A stretch of DNA of 32,177 nt, taken from Xanthobacteraceae bacterium (GTDB lineage Bacteria; Pseudomonadota; Alphaproteobacteria; Rhizobiales; Xanthobacteraceae). The notes under the pieces were generated by a model that saw only the letters and a program-made list of their open reading frames with translations, was not told the DNA's origin and searched no databases. The position numbers were made by a program, and so were the translations under genes. Position 1 is the stretch's first letter, and the number at the start of each line of letters is the position of its first letter. This document shows, one piece after another, positions 26,440 through 32,177 of this stretch. The stretch covers positions 1 through 32,177 of the forward strand of contig SHVN01000025.1 of the NCBI GenBank assembly GCA_009694215.1, written 5' to 3'.

Positions 26440-27117
26440 ATGACCGCACTCACCGTCGTCTTCGACCTCGATGGCACTCTGGTCGACACCGCGCCCGATC
26501 TGATCGAAACCTTGAATGTCGTGTTCGCGCGCGAAGGGCTGCCGCCGGTCGACTACGCGACCGCGCGCAACATGATCGGCGGCGGCGCACGCCAGATGAT
26601 CAAAGAAGGGCTCAAGCTCGAGGGCCGCCCGTTGTCCGGCGGCGCCGTCGACCGGATGTTTGCCGATTTCATCACCTATTACGCGGCCCATATTGCCGAC
26701 CGGTCGCAACCCTTTCCCGGCCTCAACGCCGCTCTCGATCACCTGGCGGCTCGCGGTTTCCGACTGGCGGTGTGCACCAACAAGCTCGAAGGGCTGTCGC
26801 GGCAACTGCTCGATGCGCTCGGCCTCACTGGACGCTTTGCCGCGATCTGCGGCCAGGACACGTTCGGGATTCAAAAGCCCGATCCCGAGATCCTGCGCCG
26901 GACCATCCGCGCGGCCGGCGGCGATGCAAAGCGCGCGGTCATGGTGGGGGATTCCGGCACCGATATCGCAACCGCCCGCGCCGCAGGCATCCCCGTCGTG
27001 GCAGTGGATTTTGGCTACAGCGAAACCCCAATCAAGGAACTAGCCGCGGACCGGCTCATCGGCCATTACGACCAGCTTGCGACCGCCGTCCTGGAGCTCG
27101 CGCCGGGCGCTTCGTGA
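26440..27117 (+). CDS. gph: Phosphoglycolate phosphatase (HAD family)
   Basis: A 225-residue HAD hydrolase. Motif I is '[14 protein letters not shown]' with nucleophile Asp9 and Asp11, motif II the Thr in '[12 protein letters not shown]', motif III the Lys of '[10 protein letters not shown]', and motif IV '[17 protein letters not shown]'. The helical cap between about 20 and 80 fits Gph, which removes phosphate from 2-phosphoglycolate formed by Rubisco oxygenation or DNA repair. Other HAD substrates cannot be excluded. It is divergent from rpiA. Confidence 0.88.
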   Translation: MTALTVVFDLDGTLVDTAPDLIETLNVVFAREGLPPVDYATARNMIGGGARQMIKEGLKLEGRPLSGGAVDRMFADFITYYAAHIADRSQPFPGLNAALDHLAARGFRLAVCTNKLEGLSRQLLDALGLTGRFAAICGQDTFGIQKPDPEILRRTIRAAGGDAKRAVMVGDSGTDIATARAAGIPVVAVDFGYSETPIKELAADRLIGHYDQLATAVLELAPGAS

Positions 27118-27324
27118 CCCGAAATCGCCGCCCCAATGTCCCGCAAAAGCCACTTTAAGCCTTCATTTACTGTACTTGGCGCACATTAGGCGCAGGGTAC
27201 TCTTACTGGAGATCGTGGCGGCGTCGGGGCGCGCCGCGAGGGGACGCTGCCGGTTGCACTCCTCCTGTCACGTCCCGAGTGGCGTAACGCGGCCGTTGGG
27301 CCGCACGATTGGGCGGTATTGATC

Positions 27325-27843
27325 ATGAAAAGAGTTGTCGCGATCGCAGTTTGCGGATTGAGCCTCGCTGGATGTTCCAGCCTTCCGAGCTGGATGCAGG
27401 TCAGCACGCCGAGCTTCATGAATTCAGCACCCGCCGGGACGACCATGCAGTTCGAATCAGAGCCCGCCGGCGCCGAGGCCAGAACCTCGACCGGACAGAC
27501 TTGCCGGACCCCTTGCTCGCTTGCGGTGACAGCCAGTGAATTCACCGTGAGCTTCGCGCTGCCGGGCTATCAGCCGCAGACCGTTCCAGTGCGGGTGGTA
27601 GCCTCGACAGACCCACGCGACCCCAACGCCCAGGCGGACACGTCCGACCCGCGCCTCGTGCCAAACCCGGTGTTCGTCGAATTGCAGACCGCAGCTCCGC
27701 CCGTGGCAGCCCGCAAGCCCGCTGCCCCGCCGAAGAAGAAGCCCGCCCCACGCCAGGCGCCGACCGCCACAGCGCCCGAACAGGCGACCTCCCCGGCCCC
27801 TGCGCCGGCCTCACCCTGGCCGCCCGCGCCGTCGTCGCGCTGA
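27325..27843 (+). CDS. Small lipoprotein with PEGA-like domain
   Basis: A 172-residue protein with a lipoprotein signal, 'AVCGLSLAGCSSL', in which Cys17 would be lipidated. A short domain at about 40-90 ('FESEPAGAEARTSTGQTCRT', 'VSFALPGYQPQTVPVRV') resembles PEGA repeats, which are cell-surface beta domains. The tail from about 115 is rich in Pro, Ala and Lys, probably disordered and able to span towards peptidoglycan. The ATG at 27325 is chosen over a TTG two codons earlier. It is followed by a strong terminator. The function is unknown. Confidence 0.82.
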   Translation: MKRVVAIAVCGLSLAGCSSLPSWMQVSTPSFMNSAPAGTTMQFESEPAGAEARTSTGQTCRTPCSLAVTASEFTVSFALPGYQPQTVPVRVVASTDPRDPNAQADTSDPRLVPNPVFVELQTAAPPVAARKPAAPPKKKPAPRQAPTATAPEQATSPAPAPASPWPPAPSSR

Positions 27844-27873
27844 GACAGCTTCAAGCCTCGAAAATGCCGGAAC

Positions 27874-27904
27874 GGCCGCCGAAAGGCGGCCTCTCCTTTT
27901 TACG
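27874..27904 (+). terminator. Rho-independent terminator after the lipoprotein gene
   Basis: GGCCGCC (27874-27880), a GAAA tetraloop, and GGCGGCC (27885-27891), followed by TCTCCTTTTTAC. It ends the lipoprotein transcript before the tRNA promoter. Confidence 0.9.
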
Positions 27905-27908
27905 TTCC

Positions 27909-27937
27909 TTGACATGTCTTGCACCGGCTCCCTAAAA
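27909..27937 (+). promoter_or_regulatory. Promoter for tRNA-Val
   Basis: TTGACA (27909-27914), a 17-base spacer, then CTAAAA (27932-27937), about 12 bases before the first base of the tRNA. The -35 matches the consensus exactly; the -10 is weaker. Confidence 0.65.
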
Positions 27938-27948
27938 CGCAAGCCATC

Positions 27949-28023
27949 GGGCGCTTAGCTCAGCGGGAGAGCGTTCCCTTCACACGGGAGAGGTCATAGG
28001 TTCGATCCCTATAGCGCCCACCA
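27949..28023 (+). tRNA. tRNA-Val (anticodon CAC)
   Basis: A 75-base cloverleaf. The acceptor stem GGGCGCT pairs with AGCGCCC. The D-arm contains 'AGCTCAGCGGGAGAGC'. The anticodon stem TTCCC/GGGAG encloses the loop TTCACAC, giving anticodon CAC. The T-arm has 'GGTTCGATCCC', and the discriminator A is followed by an encoded CCA. It reads GUG codons. Confidence 0.96.
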
Positions 28024-28245
28024 TTTAAATCCCAGAAATACAGACGTTTGCTTCAACTCCTATCATCACCTATTCGGCAGCTCGAAGCAGAACGAAGCAC
28101 GAAACTGACATCCTGATCGGTGCAGAACCGGTGTGGTTTGTTCTTCACACGTTCCAACGGCAGCCCCATATCCGGTGTCATGGGATCGCAGGTTTTTTGT
28201 TGCCGGGTAACTACCGAGGAGCGGCTAAGGGCTGGGATAGCGGAA

Positions 28246-28614
28246 ATGGAAAAAGTCCATATCAGAGGTTCACAGGGTAGTTGGGACGCGGAAGTCACTT
28301 ATCCGGATGGACGTACGGAGAGGCTGCCCTGTGTTCACGCTCATTATTGGCAAAAGGAGCCGACCGGTAATTACTACAACGACCCGTGGATTCCGGAGCT
28401 TCGGGATACTGGGAAATACAAGAAGCTTGTTGAACAAATTTCGACTGTTAGGCGCGTCATCGTGACTACCGACACGGTGGACCTTACCAAACCGAGAGGC
28501 GCGGGCTATTTCCAACGCACTGGTTATACGGGCGTCTTCACCATCGACGAGTTCGAGGCGAACGACGAGCGAATGCGCTTCCGCTTCGTGAACCGAATCG
28601 CCAATCCGAGGTGA
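28246..28614 (+). CDS. Hypothetical protein, unrecognised
   Basis: A 122-residue frame from an ATG at 28246; a longer reading from 28120 adds 42 less protein-like residues. It is hydrophilic and mixed in character: 'GSWDAEVTYPDGRTERLPCV', 'HAHYWQKEP', 'STVRRVIVTTDTVDLTKPRG', 'FTIDEFEANDERMRFRF'. No signal peptide, membrane helix or known domain is visible. Base composition and codon use are lower in GC than the neighbours, which with the upstream tRNA suggests acquired DNA. The 222 bases between the tRNA and the ATG hold nothing I recognise. I give no function. Confidence 0.5.
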   Translation: MEKVHIRGSQGSWDAEVTYPDGRTERLPCVHAHYWQKEPTGNYYNDPWIPELRDTGKYKKLVEQISTVRRVIVTTDTVDLTKPRGAGYFQRTGYTGVFTIDEFEANDERMRFRFVNRIANPR

Positions 28615-28664
28615 ATACGCACTACGAGCTGGCAATGCCGACTTTCAGCGTTTTCATCACGCCC

Positions 28665-29633
28665 TCACTCCGGCTTGAGGCCGGCGGCCGCGACCACCTT
28701 GCCCCACTTGTCGTAGTCGTCGGCGATGACCTTCGCGTAGGCCGCCGGCGTGATACCGAGCACATCGACCCCGATCGCGGCCATGCGCTGATGGAAGCTC
28801 GGCGTGGCGAGAATCTCCGCGGTTGCGCGGTGCAGCGTCTCGACGATCTTGGCCGGCGTGCCGGCCGGCGCGACCAGGCCAACGCCCGAGCCGATCTCGA
28901 AGCCGGCGAAGGTCTCGGCCATGGTCGGCACATCCGGCAGCGAGGCGACGCGCTTGCTCCCGGTCGAGGCGAGCGCGGTGAGCTTGCCTTCCTTGATCAA
29001 CGGCAATAGCGAATTGATGGCGCCGATGAACATATGCATGCGCCCGGCCAGCAGGTCCGGGATGGCGGCGGTCGCGCCGCGGTACGGCACATGGATCAGA
29101 TCGACCCCGGCGTGCATCTTGAACAGCTCGGCGCCGAGGTGCTGCGGGGTGCCGACGCCGACCGAGCCGTAGGTCATCTGGCCCGGCGACGCCTTGGCCA
29201 GCGCGATGAACTCCCGCACCGTCTTGGCCGGCACGGTCGGCGGCACCACCATGACGAATGGCACGTCGATGATCAGGTTGATCGGCGCATAGTCCGTCAT
29301 CGGATTGAAGCCGGGGTTGCGCGTCAGGTGCGGCAGCATGGTGAACGAGGCCGGCACCACCATCAGCGTGTAGCCGTCGGGCGGCGCCTTGGCCACGAAA
29401 GTATAGGCGATGATGCCGCCGCCGCCGGGTCGATTCTCGACAATGGCGCTCTCCTTCCAGCGGGACTGGAAGCCGGCCGCGAGTTCGCGCGCCAGCACGT
29501 CATTGGAGCCGCCCGGCGTGAACGGCACGATGATGTGGATCAGCTTGCTGGGAAAGTCCTGCGCCTGGGCGGGCGCGGCGATGAGCGGGCAGAGCGCGAG
29601 GATTCCGGACAGGAGGCCGACGGCAATCCGCAT
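28665..29633 (-). CDS. Tripartite tricarboxylate transporter substrate-binding protein (Bug/TctC family)
   Basis: A 322-residue periplasmic binding protein. The signal peptide ends 'APAQA|QDF' near residue 24. The family pattern is complete: 'IIVPFTPGGSNDVLARELA', 'VENRPGGGG' (65-73), 'PPDGYTLMV', 'TYGSVGVGTPQHLGAELF', 'HVPYRGATAAIPDLLAGR', 'LASLPDVPTMAE'-type segment, and the end 'WGKVVAAAGLKPE'. No transporter membrane genes accompany it. Its GC-rich codon use is like the backbone, unlike the flanking small gene and hairpin. The ligand is unknown, probably a carboxylate. Confidence 0.93.
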   Translation of the reverse strand: MRIAVGLLSGILALCPLIAAPAQAQDFPSKLIHIIVPFTPGGSNDVLARELAAGFQSRWKESAIVENRPGGGGIIAYTFVAKAPPDGYTLMVVPASFTMLPHLTRNPGFNPMTDYAPINLIIDVPFVMVVPPTVPAKTVREFIALAKASPGQMTYGSVGVGTPQHLGAELFKMHAGVDLIHVPYRGATAAIPDLLAGRMHMFIGAINSLLPLIKEGKLTALASTGSKRVASLPDVPTMAETFAGFEIGSGVGLVAPAGTPAKIVETLHRATAEILATPSFHQRMAAIGVDVLGITPAAYAKVIADDYDKWGKVVAAAGLKPE

Positions 29634-29996
29634 GGTGAGTTTTCCTTACCCGGGATTCTTCAGATGGCTCCCGATCTGGCGTGAATACTCGCGTTCTTGC
29701 GGCCTTCCTGCAAGACAGCCGCGCGGTGAGGACGGCCGTCGTCACCTCGTGTGAATAGGCGCGATCTCAGGACCCCGTCGGAATCAATCAAATCAGATAC
29801 TTGCCGGGCTTTGTCACGTTGCCAAACGAAGAACGCGAAGAGCCTTCGTTCGGCAACGTGACAAAGCCATTCAGAATAATGCAATTGAGCAATTAACAAT
29901 GGCAGTCCTTCAAAAGCGGATCGTGTCGGCTAGCACTACAATCGACGCTAGGGCGTAGTTTGGCCCGGACCACCCAACGGGGGCTGGCCACAATTC
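29634..29996. other. 363-bp gap with lower GC
   Basis: No gene is supported. It contains the large inverted repeat at 29807-29868. The sequence to its right (about 29869-29910) is AT-rich with CAATTGAGCAATTAACAATGG. It separates the Bug gene from the acetamidase-like gene, both on minus, so it should contain the Bug promoter. Confidence 0.6.
29807..29868. repeat. 25-bp near-perfect inverted repeat (hairpin)
   Basis: The left arm 29807-29831 begins GGCTTTGTCACGTTGCC and the right arm 29844-29868 ends GGCAACGTGACAAAGCC. 24 of 25 positions pair, around a 12-base loop. There is no T-run on either side, so it is not a standard terminator. The arms look like insertion-sequence terminal repeats set back to back, as in a solo end pair or a very short MITE, but no target-site duplication is visible. 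Confidence 0.85.
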
Positions 29997-31031
29997 CTAT
30001 TTGAAGATGGATTTCGGAATCATTCCGTGGATTCCCTTGGTACCATCGACCACCTGCGTAACGTGATAATCCACTGCCACGCTGGCTATCATGTAGGCTT
30101 CCTCGCGCGTCAAGTGCGGAAACTTTGCTGTGATGAACTCTATGGTTTCGCGCACGGCGATCTTCATCGCCTCGTCTAGATCGGGATTGAGTCCCATCAC
30201 CAGCCAGTGGGTCGGCGTCTCGGCCCGCGGCCAACGTAGCTTCATGTCCTTGCGAACGATGAACTGAAACTTGCCGCGCATGGCCGTCTCGATTGCAGAC
30301 AGATCCACCTCACCGTGCCCCTGCGCGGCGTGCGCGTCACCGGCCGAGAACAGCGCGCCGGGAGTGTGCACCGGCATGTAAAGCGTAGTGCCCGCGGTCA
30401 GATCCTTGTTGTCCATGTTGCCGGCATGCACGCCGGGCGGCCCGCTGCTGATCCTGCCCGAGTCAGGAGCAACGCCCATGATCCCGAAGAACGGCCGGTC
30501 CAGTGGCACGACCACGCCTTTGGCAACCTCGGCGGTCTTGGCGGCTCGGTTGATCGGGATGATTCGATTCCAAAAGGCGGGAAACTCGTCGGGCAGTGTG
30601 CCGGCATAGGGCCGCTGTCGATTAAAGCCCCAGTCTTGGGTGAGCTGGACGTCGAGGATCCGAACCTCCAGAACGTCGCCCGGCATCGCGCCTTTGATCT
30701 CGATTGGCCCAGTCAACACATGCGGGCCGGGGCCACGATCTTTCACTTTGCCGTAAATGTCGCGCTGGTTCTGCGGCACTGCCGATGGTGGAACCACACC
30801 GGAAGCATCGATCAGAGAAGGCACGATTGACGCGATGCTCTCGATCGTAACGATGTCACCGCTGTCAATGCTAAGGACCGGTTTTAAGGTCGCGAGAAAA
30901 TGCCCGATGTGGACCGTCTCTGGAGTTGGCAACAGAGTATGCTCGGCGGCCCCTACGGTCGAGCTACTAAGCAAAGCGAACAGTGCTGCGAATGCGATGC
31001 TTCGTTGATAACGCTCATCACAAGTCTGCAT
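29997..31031 (-). CDS. Exported acetamidase/formamidase-family protein
   Basis: A 344-residue FmdA/AmdA-type amidohydrolase. Conserved segments are 'GPIEIKGAMPGDVLEVRILD', 'HAGNMDNKDL' (202-211), 'GDAHAAQGHGE' (231-241) and the C-terminal 'MIASVAVDYHVTQVVDG'. Unusually for a family normally in the cytoplasm, it has an N-terminal signal peptide (hydrophobic 12-25, cleavage near 'VGAA|E'), so the enzyme should act in the periplasm. The start at 31031 has a GGGGGG run just upstream. The true substrate is unknown; related proteins cleave short amides. A Bug gene follows on the same strand beyond the hairpin. Confidence 0.9.
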   Translation of the reverse strand: MQTCDERYQRSIAFAALFALLSSSTVGAAEHTLLPTPETVHIGHFLATLKPVLSIDSGDIVTIESIASIVPSLIDASGVVPPSAVPQNQRDIYGKVKDRGPGPHVLTGPIEIKGAMPGDVLEVRILDVQLTQDWGFNRQRPYAGTLPDEFPAFWNRIIPINRAAKTAEVAKGVVVPLDRPFFGIMGVAPDSGRISSGPPGVHAGNMDNKDLTAGTTLYMPVHTPGALFSAGDAHAAQGHGEVDLSAIETAMRGKFQFIVRKDMKLRWPRAETPTHWLVMGLNPDLDEAMKIAVRETIEFITAKFPHLTREEAYMIASVAVDYHVTQVVDGTKGIHGMIPKSIFK

Positions 31032-31053
31032 GATAGCCCCCCGTTGATAACGC
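31003..31053 (-). repeat. 12-bp direct repeat around the acetamidase-like start
   Basis: CGTTGATAACGC occurs at 31003-31014 (inside codons 6-10) and again at 31042-31053 (upstream of the start), 39 bases apart. On the coding strand, GCGTTATCAACG flanks the ribosome-binding site and ATG. It could be regulatory, a slippage trace, or chance. Confidence 0.5.
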
Positions 31054-31211
31054 GGCGAAAAACAGACGTTCGCGAAAGGGGATGATACCTAATGCTCTTT
31101 GTGATTGGCAATTATTTGAACAAACAACTTATCCCTGCCTGTGTGTACCGAAAACCTAGACCCGGACATAATGGTGATGAAGTCCACCAAGGATCGGGCA
31201 AGTATTGATGC

Positions 31212-31370
31212 TTACGGTCCGTTGAACCGGACGAGAGATCGGAGCGTCTTTATCCAATGACCGATGCGTTCTGATGCCGTTTTAATAGTAAGCGTAGGTT
31301 CGCAGTGATCTGCCCCCTTCACCTTCGCCTTGAAGGCCGGTGTGTGGTTCCGGCGAGGTCGTCGGGTCAT
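31212..31370 (-). pseudogene. IS3-family transposase OrfA remnant
   Basis: The ATG at 31370 opens 'MTRRPRRNHTPAFKAKV', the standard beginning of an IS3-group OrfA in rhizobia. After this the frame passes into unrelated-looking sequence ('ADHCEPTLTIKTASERIGHW') and stops at 31212. Only about 17 residues of the helix-turn-helix protein survive, so an internal deletion has joined the element's start to sequence perhaps from its other end. No OrfB is present. Confidence 0.65.
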
Positions 31371-31434
31371 GGTCTCTCCTGATTCGCGGGTCACAGCGTG
31401 CCCGTCGTCAGGCAGAAACTCCACTTAGCGTCCT

Positions 31435-31698
31435 GTGCAGATTTCCGGGACCAACTCTGTTGCTGTGTCGAGCCGCGTGCTGCGCGCTGACGATTCTCGG
31501 CCCGTGACAATGTATATGGCTACAATCGCTGCAATATTTCTGATTACCTTCTGCGCACTGCAAGGCGATTTGACGCTGCCGCGTACGGCGGCCGGCTGGA
31601 TCGGATTTACGGCCGCCGCTCTTCTCTACGCCTTTGCGATGATTGCATTCTTTATTGCGGTAGCCGCGGCCAGTCACCGAGACCCGCCCCGACGATAG
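31435..31698 (+). pseudogene. Fragment of an EamA/DMT-family transporter
   Basis: An 87-residue frame from a GTG at 31435 contains 'SRVLRADDSRPVTMYMATIA' followed by two membrane helices ('TIAAIFLITFCALQG', 'AALLYAFAMIAFFIAVAA'). This resembles the start of the second EamA repeat, including the 'LPRTAAGWIGFTAAALLYA' pattern. It stops after 'ASHRDPPRR', where the 'NLEPV' region should follow, and has no first repeat. It is a broken piece, adjacent to the IS3 relic on the other strand. Confidence 0.6.
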
Positions 31699-31736
31699 CA
31701 ACTCGGCGGACTTTCGCCATTACAGTCTCCGAACAA

Positions 31737-32177
31737 CTATTGGCTGGGTTTGTTGCCGAGCCGCTTGGCTGCTGCAGCGATTTGCGAACGCTGCCCGTCG
31801 ATCGCAGTTGCAAAATCCTTTGGGCCACCGGGCCTCACTAGCTGGCTGTTGGAATCCAACTGTGTAACGACAGCGGGCTCGCGTGCTATCGCTTGAACAT
31901 CGGCCGCGATACGATCGCGAAGCTCCTCGCTCATCTCTCGAGTTCCGAACAAGCCGGTGAGTCCATCAAAGGCCAAATTGGGATAGCCGGCTTCGACGGC
32001 TGTTTGAACATCGGGCGCAGAGGGTGCCCTCTCCCGATTGGCGACCGCGACCAGTCGCACCTTCCCGGCCTCGATCTGCGGTCGGATGATCGCTAAAGCT
32101 GTCAGATAGAAGTGAATACGCCCTACGGCTAGATCGCTGAGAGCCTGAACGCCATCTCGATATGGGATCTTATTGAT
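31737..32177 (-). CDS. Bug/TctC-family substrate-binding protein, C-terminal part
   Basis: The frame is open from the window edge to the stop at 31737 (146 residues). It includes 'INKIPYRDGVQALSDLAVGR', 'AGKVRLVAVANRERAPSAPD' and 'VEAGYPNLAFDGLTGLFG', the usual order of the second half of a Bug protein, and ends 'AAKRLGNKPSQ'. The N-terminal half and signal peptide lie beyond the right edge. It is the third Bug-type gene in the window and has more AT than the other two. Confidence 0.85.
   Translation of the reverse strand: MNKIPYRDGVQALSDLAVGRIHFYLTALAIIRPQIEAGKVRLVAVANRERAPSAPDVQTAVEAGYPNLAFDGLTGLFGTREMSEELRDRIAADVQAIAREPAVVTQLDSNSQLVRPGGPKDFATAIDGQRSQIAAAAKRLGNKPSQ

Noticed and set aside
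28024-28664. Attachment-site duplicate of the tRNA-Val 3' end
   Set aside because: No second copy of the T-arm/acceptor sequence was found to the right within the window.
29807-29868. Transcription terminator for the acetamidase-like gene
   Set aside because: The stem is strong but neither side has a T-run, and it lies about 130 bases past the stop codon.
1-32177. CRISPR arrays, rRNA genes or riboswitches
   Set aside because: No regularly spaced repeats, no rRNA sequence and no recognisable riboswitch core were seen on either strand.

Overview
The window looks like a chromosomal segment of a high-GC alphaproteobacterium of the Bradyrhizobium/Rhodopseudomonas type. The reasons are the strong G/C bias at third codon positions, the psd-pssA pair beside an Atm1-type ABC exporter, a DUF2865 protein, a class II DAHP synthase, and several tripartite-tricarboxylate-type (Bug) solute-binding proteins. 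No 16S gene is present, so the genus is an inference.

Layout. 1-602: a frameshifted IS4-type transposase that runs off the left edge. 793-5662 (minus): Atm1-type exporter, psd and pssA (phosphatidylethanolamine synthesis), ureE without urease genes, and an SDR oxidoreductase. 5807-6409 (plus): a LOG-family phosphoribohydrolase. 6417-10792 (minus): a tightly overlapping run cysS, GNAT acetyltransferase, a tiny membrane ORF, cimA, a deaminase and a VOC protein. Both the tiny ORF and the deaminase appear to lack one base. 11128-14004: a small secreted Cys-rich protein, a truncated and frameshifted sensor, a Bug protein, a wrecked ABC-type binding-protein gene, and a stray copy of the Bug gene's 3' end. 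14009-17794: the homogentisate pathway (hmgA-fahA on minus; a divergent MarR regulator and maiA on plus). 17858-20042: an EamA transporter and a DUF2865 secreted protein. 20039-25076 (minus): nadE, dgkA, class II DAHP synthase and glutathione reductase. 25099-26359 (minus): DUF2059 protein and rpiA. Divergent from rpiA: gph, a small lipoprotein, a terminator and tRNA-Val(CAC). From 28024 to the right edge the sequence becomes accessory: an unrecognised small gene, a second Bug protein, a 25-bp-arm hairpin, an exported acetamidase/formamidase-like protein, an IS3-type relic, a truncated EamA fragment, and the end of a third Bug gene.

How the genes work together. hmgA, maiA and fahA take homogentisate to fumarate and acetoacetate, probably under the MarR protein. 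psd and pssA make phosphatidylethanolamine and dgkA recycles diacylglycerol. cimA opens the citramalate route to isoleucine; DAHP synthase opens the shikimate pathway; rpiA and gph serve sugar-phosphate metabolism.

I did not find a clearly new multi-gene system. The most notable signals are: a set of sites where restoring one base repairs a reading frame; a possible 37-residue membrane protein overlapping both neighbours in the cysS-cimA operon; a deaminase preceded by an out-of-frame Tat-like signal; a 15-bp in-frame tandem duplication in the conserved core of DAHP synthase; a Bug-gene tail duplicated across a binding-protein relic; and a near-perfect 25-bp inverted repeat at 29807-29868.
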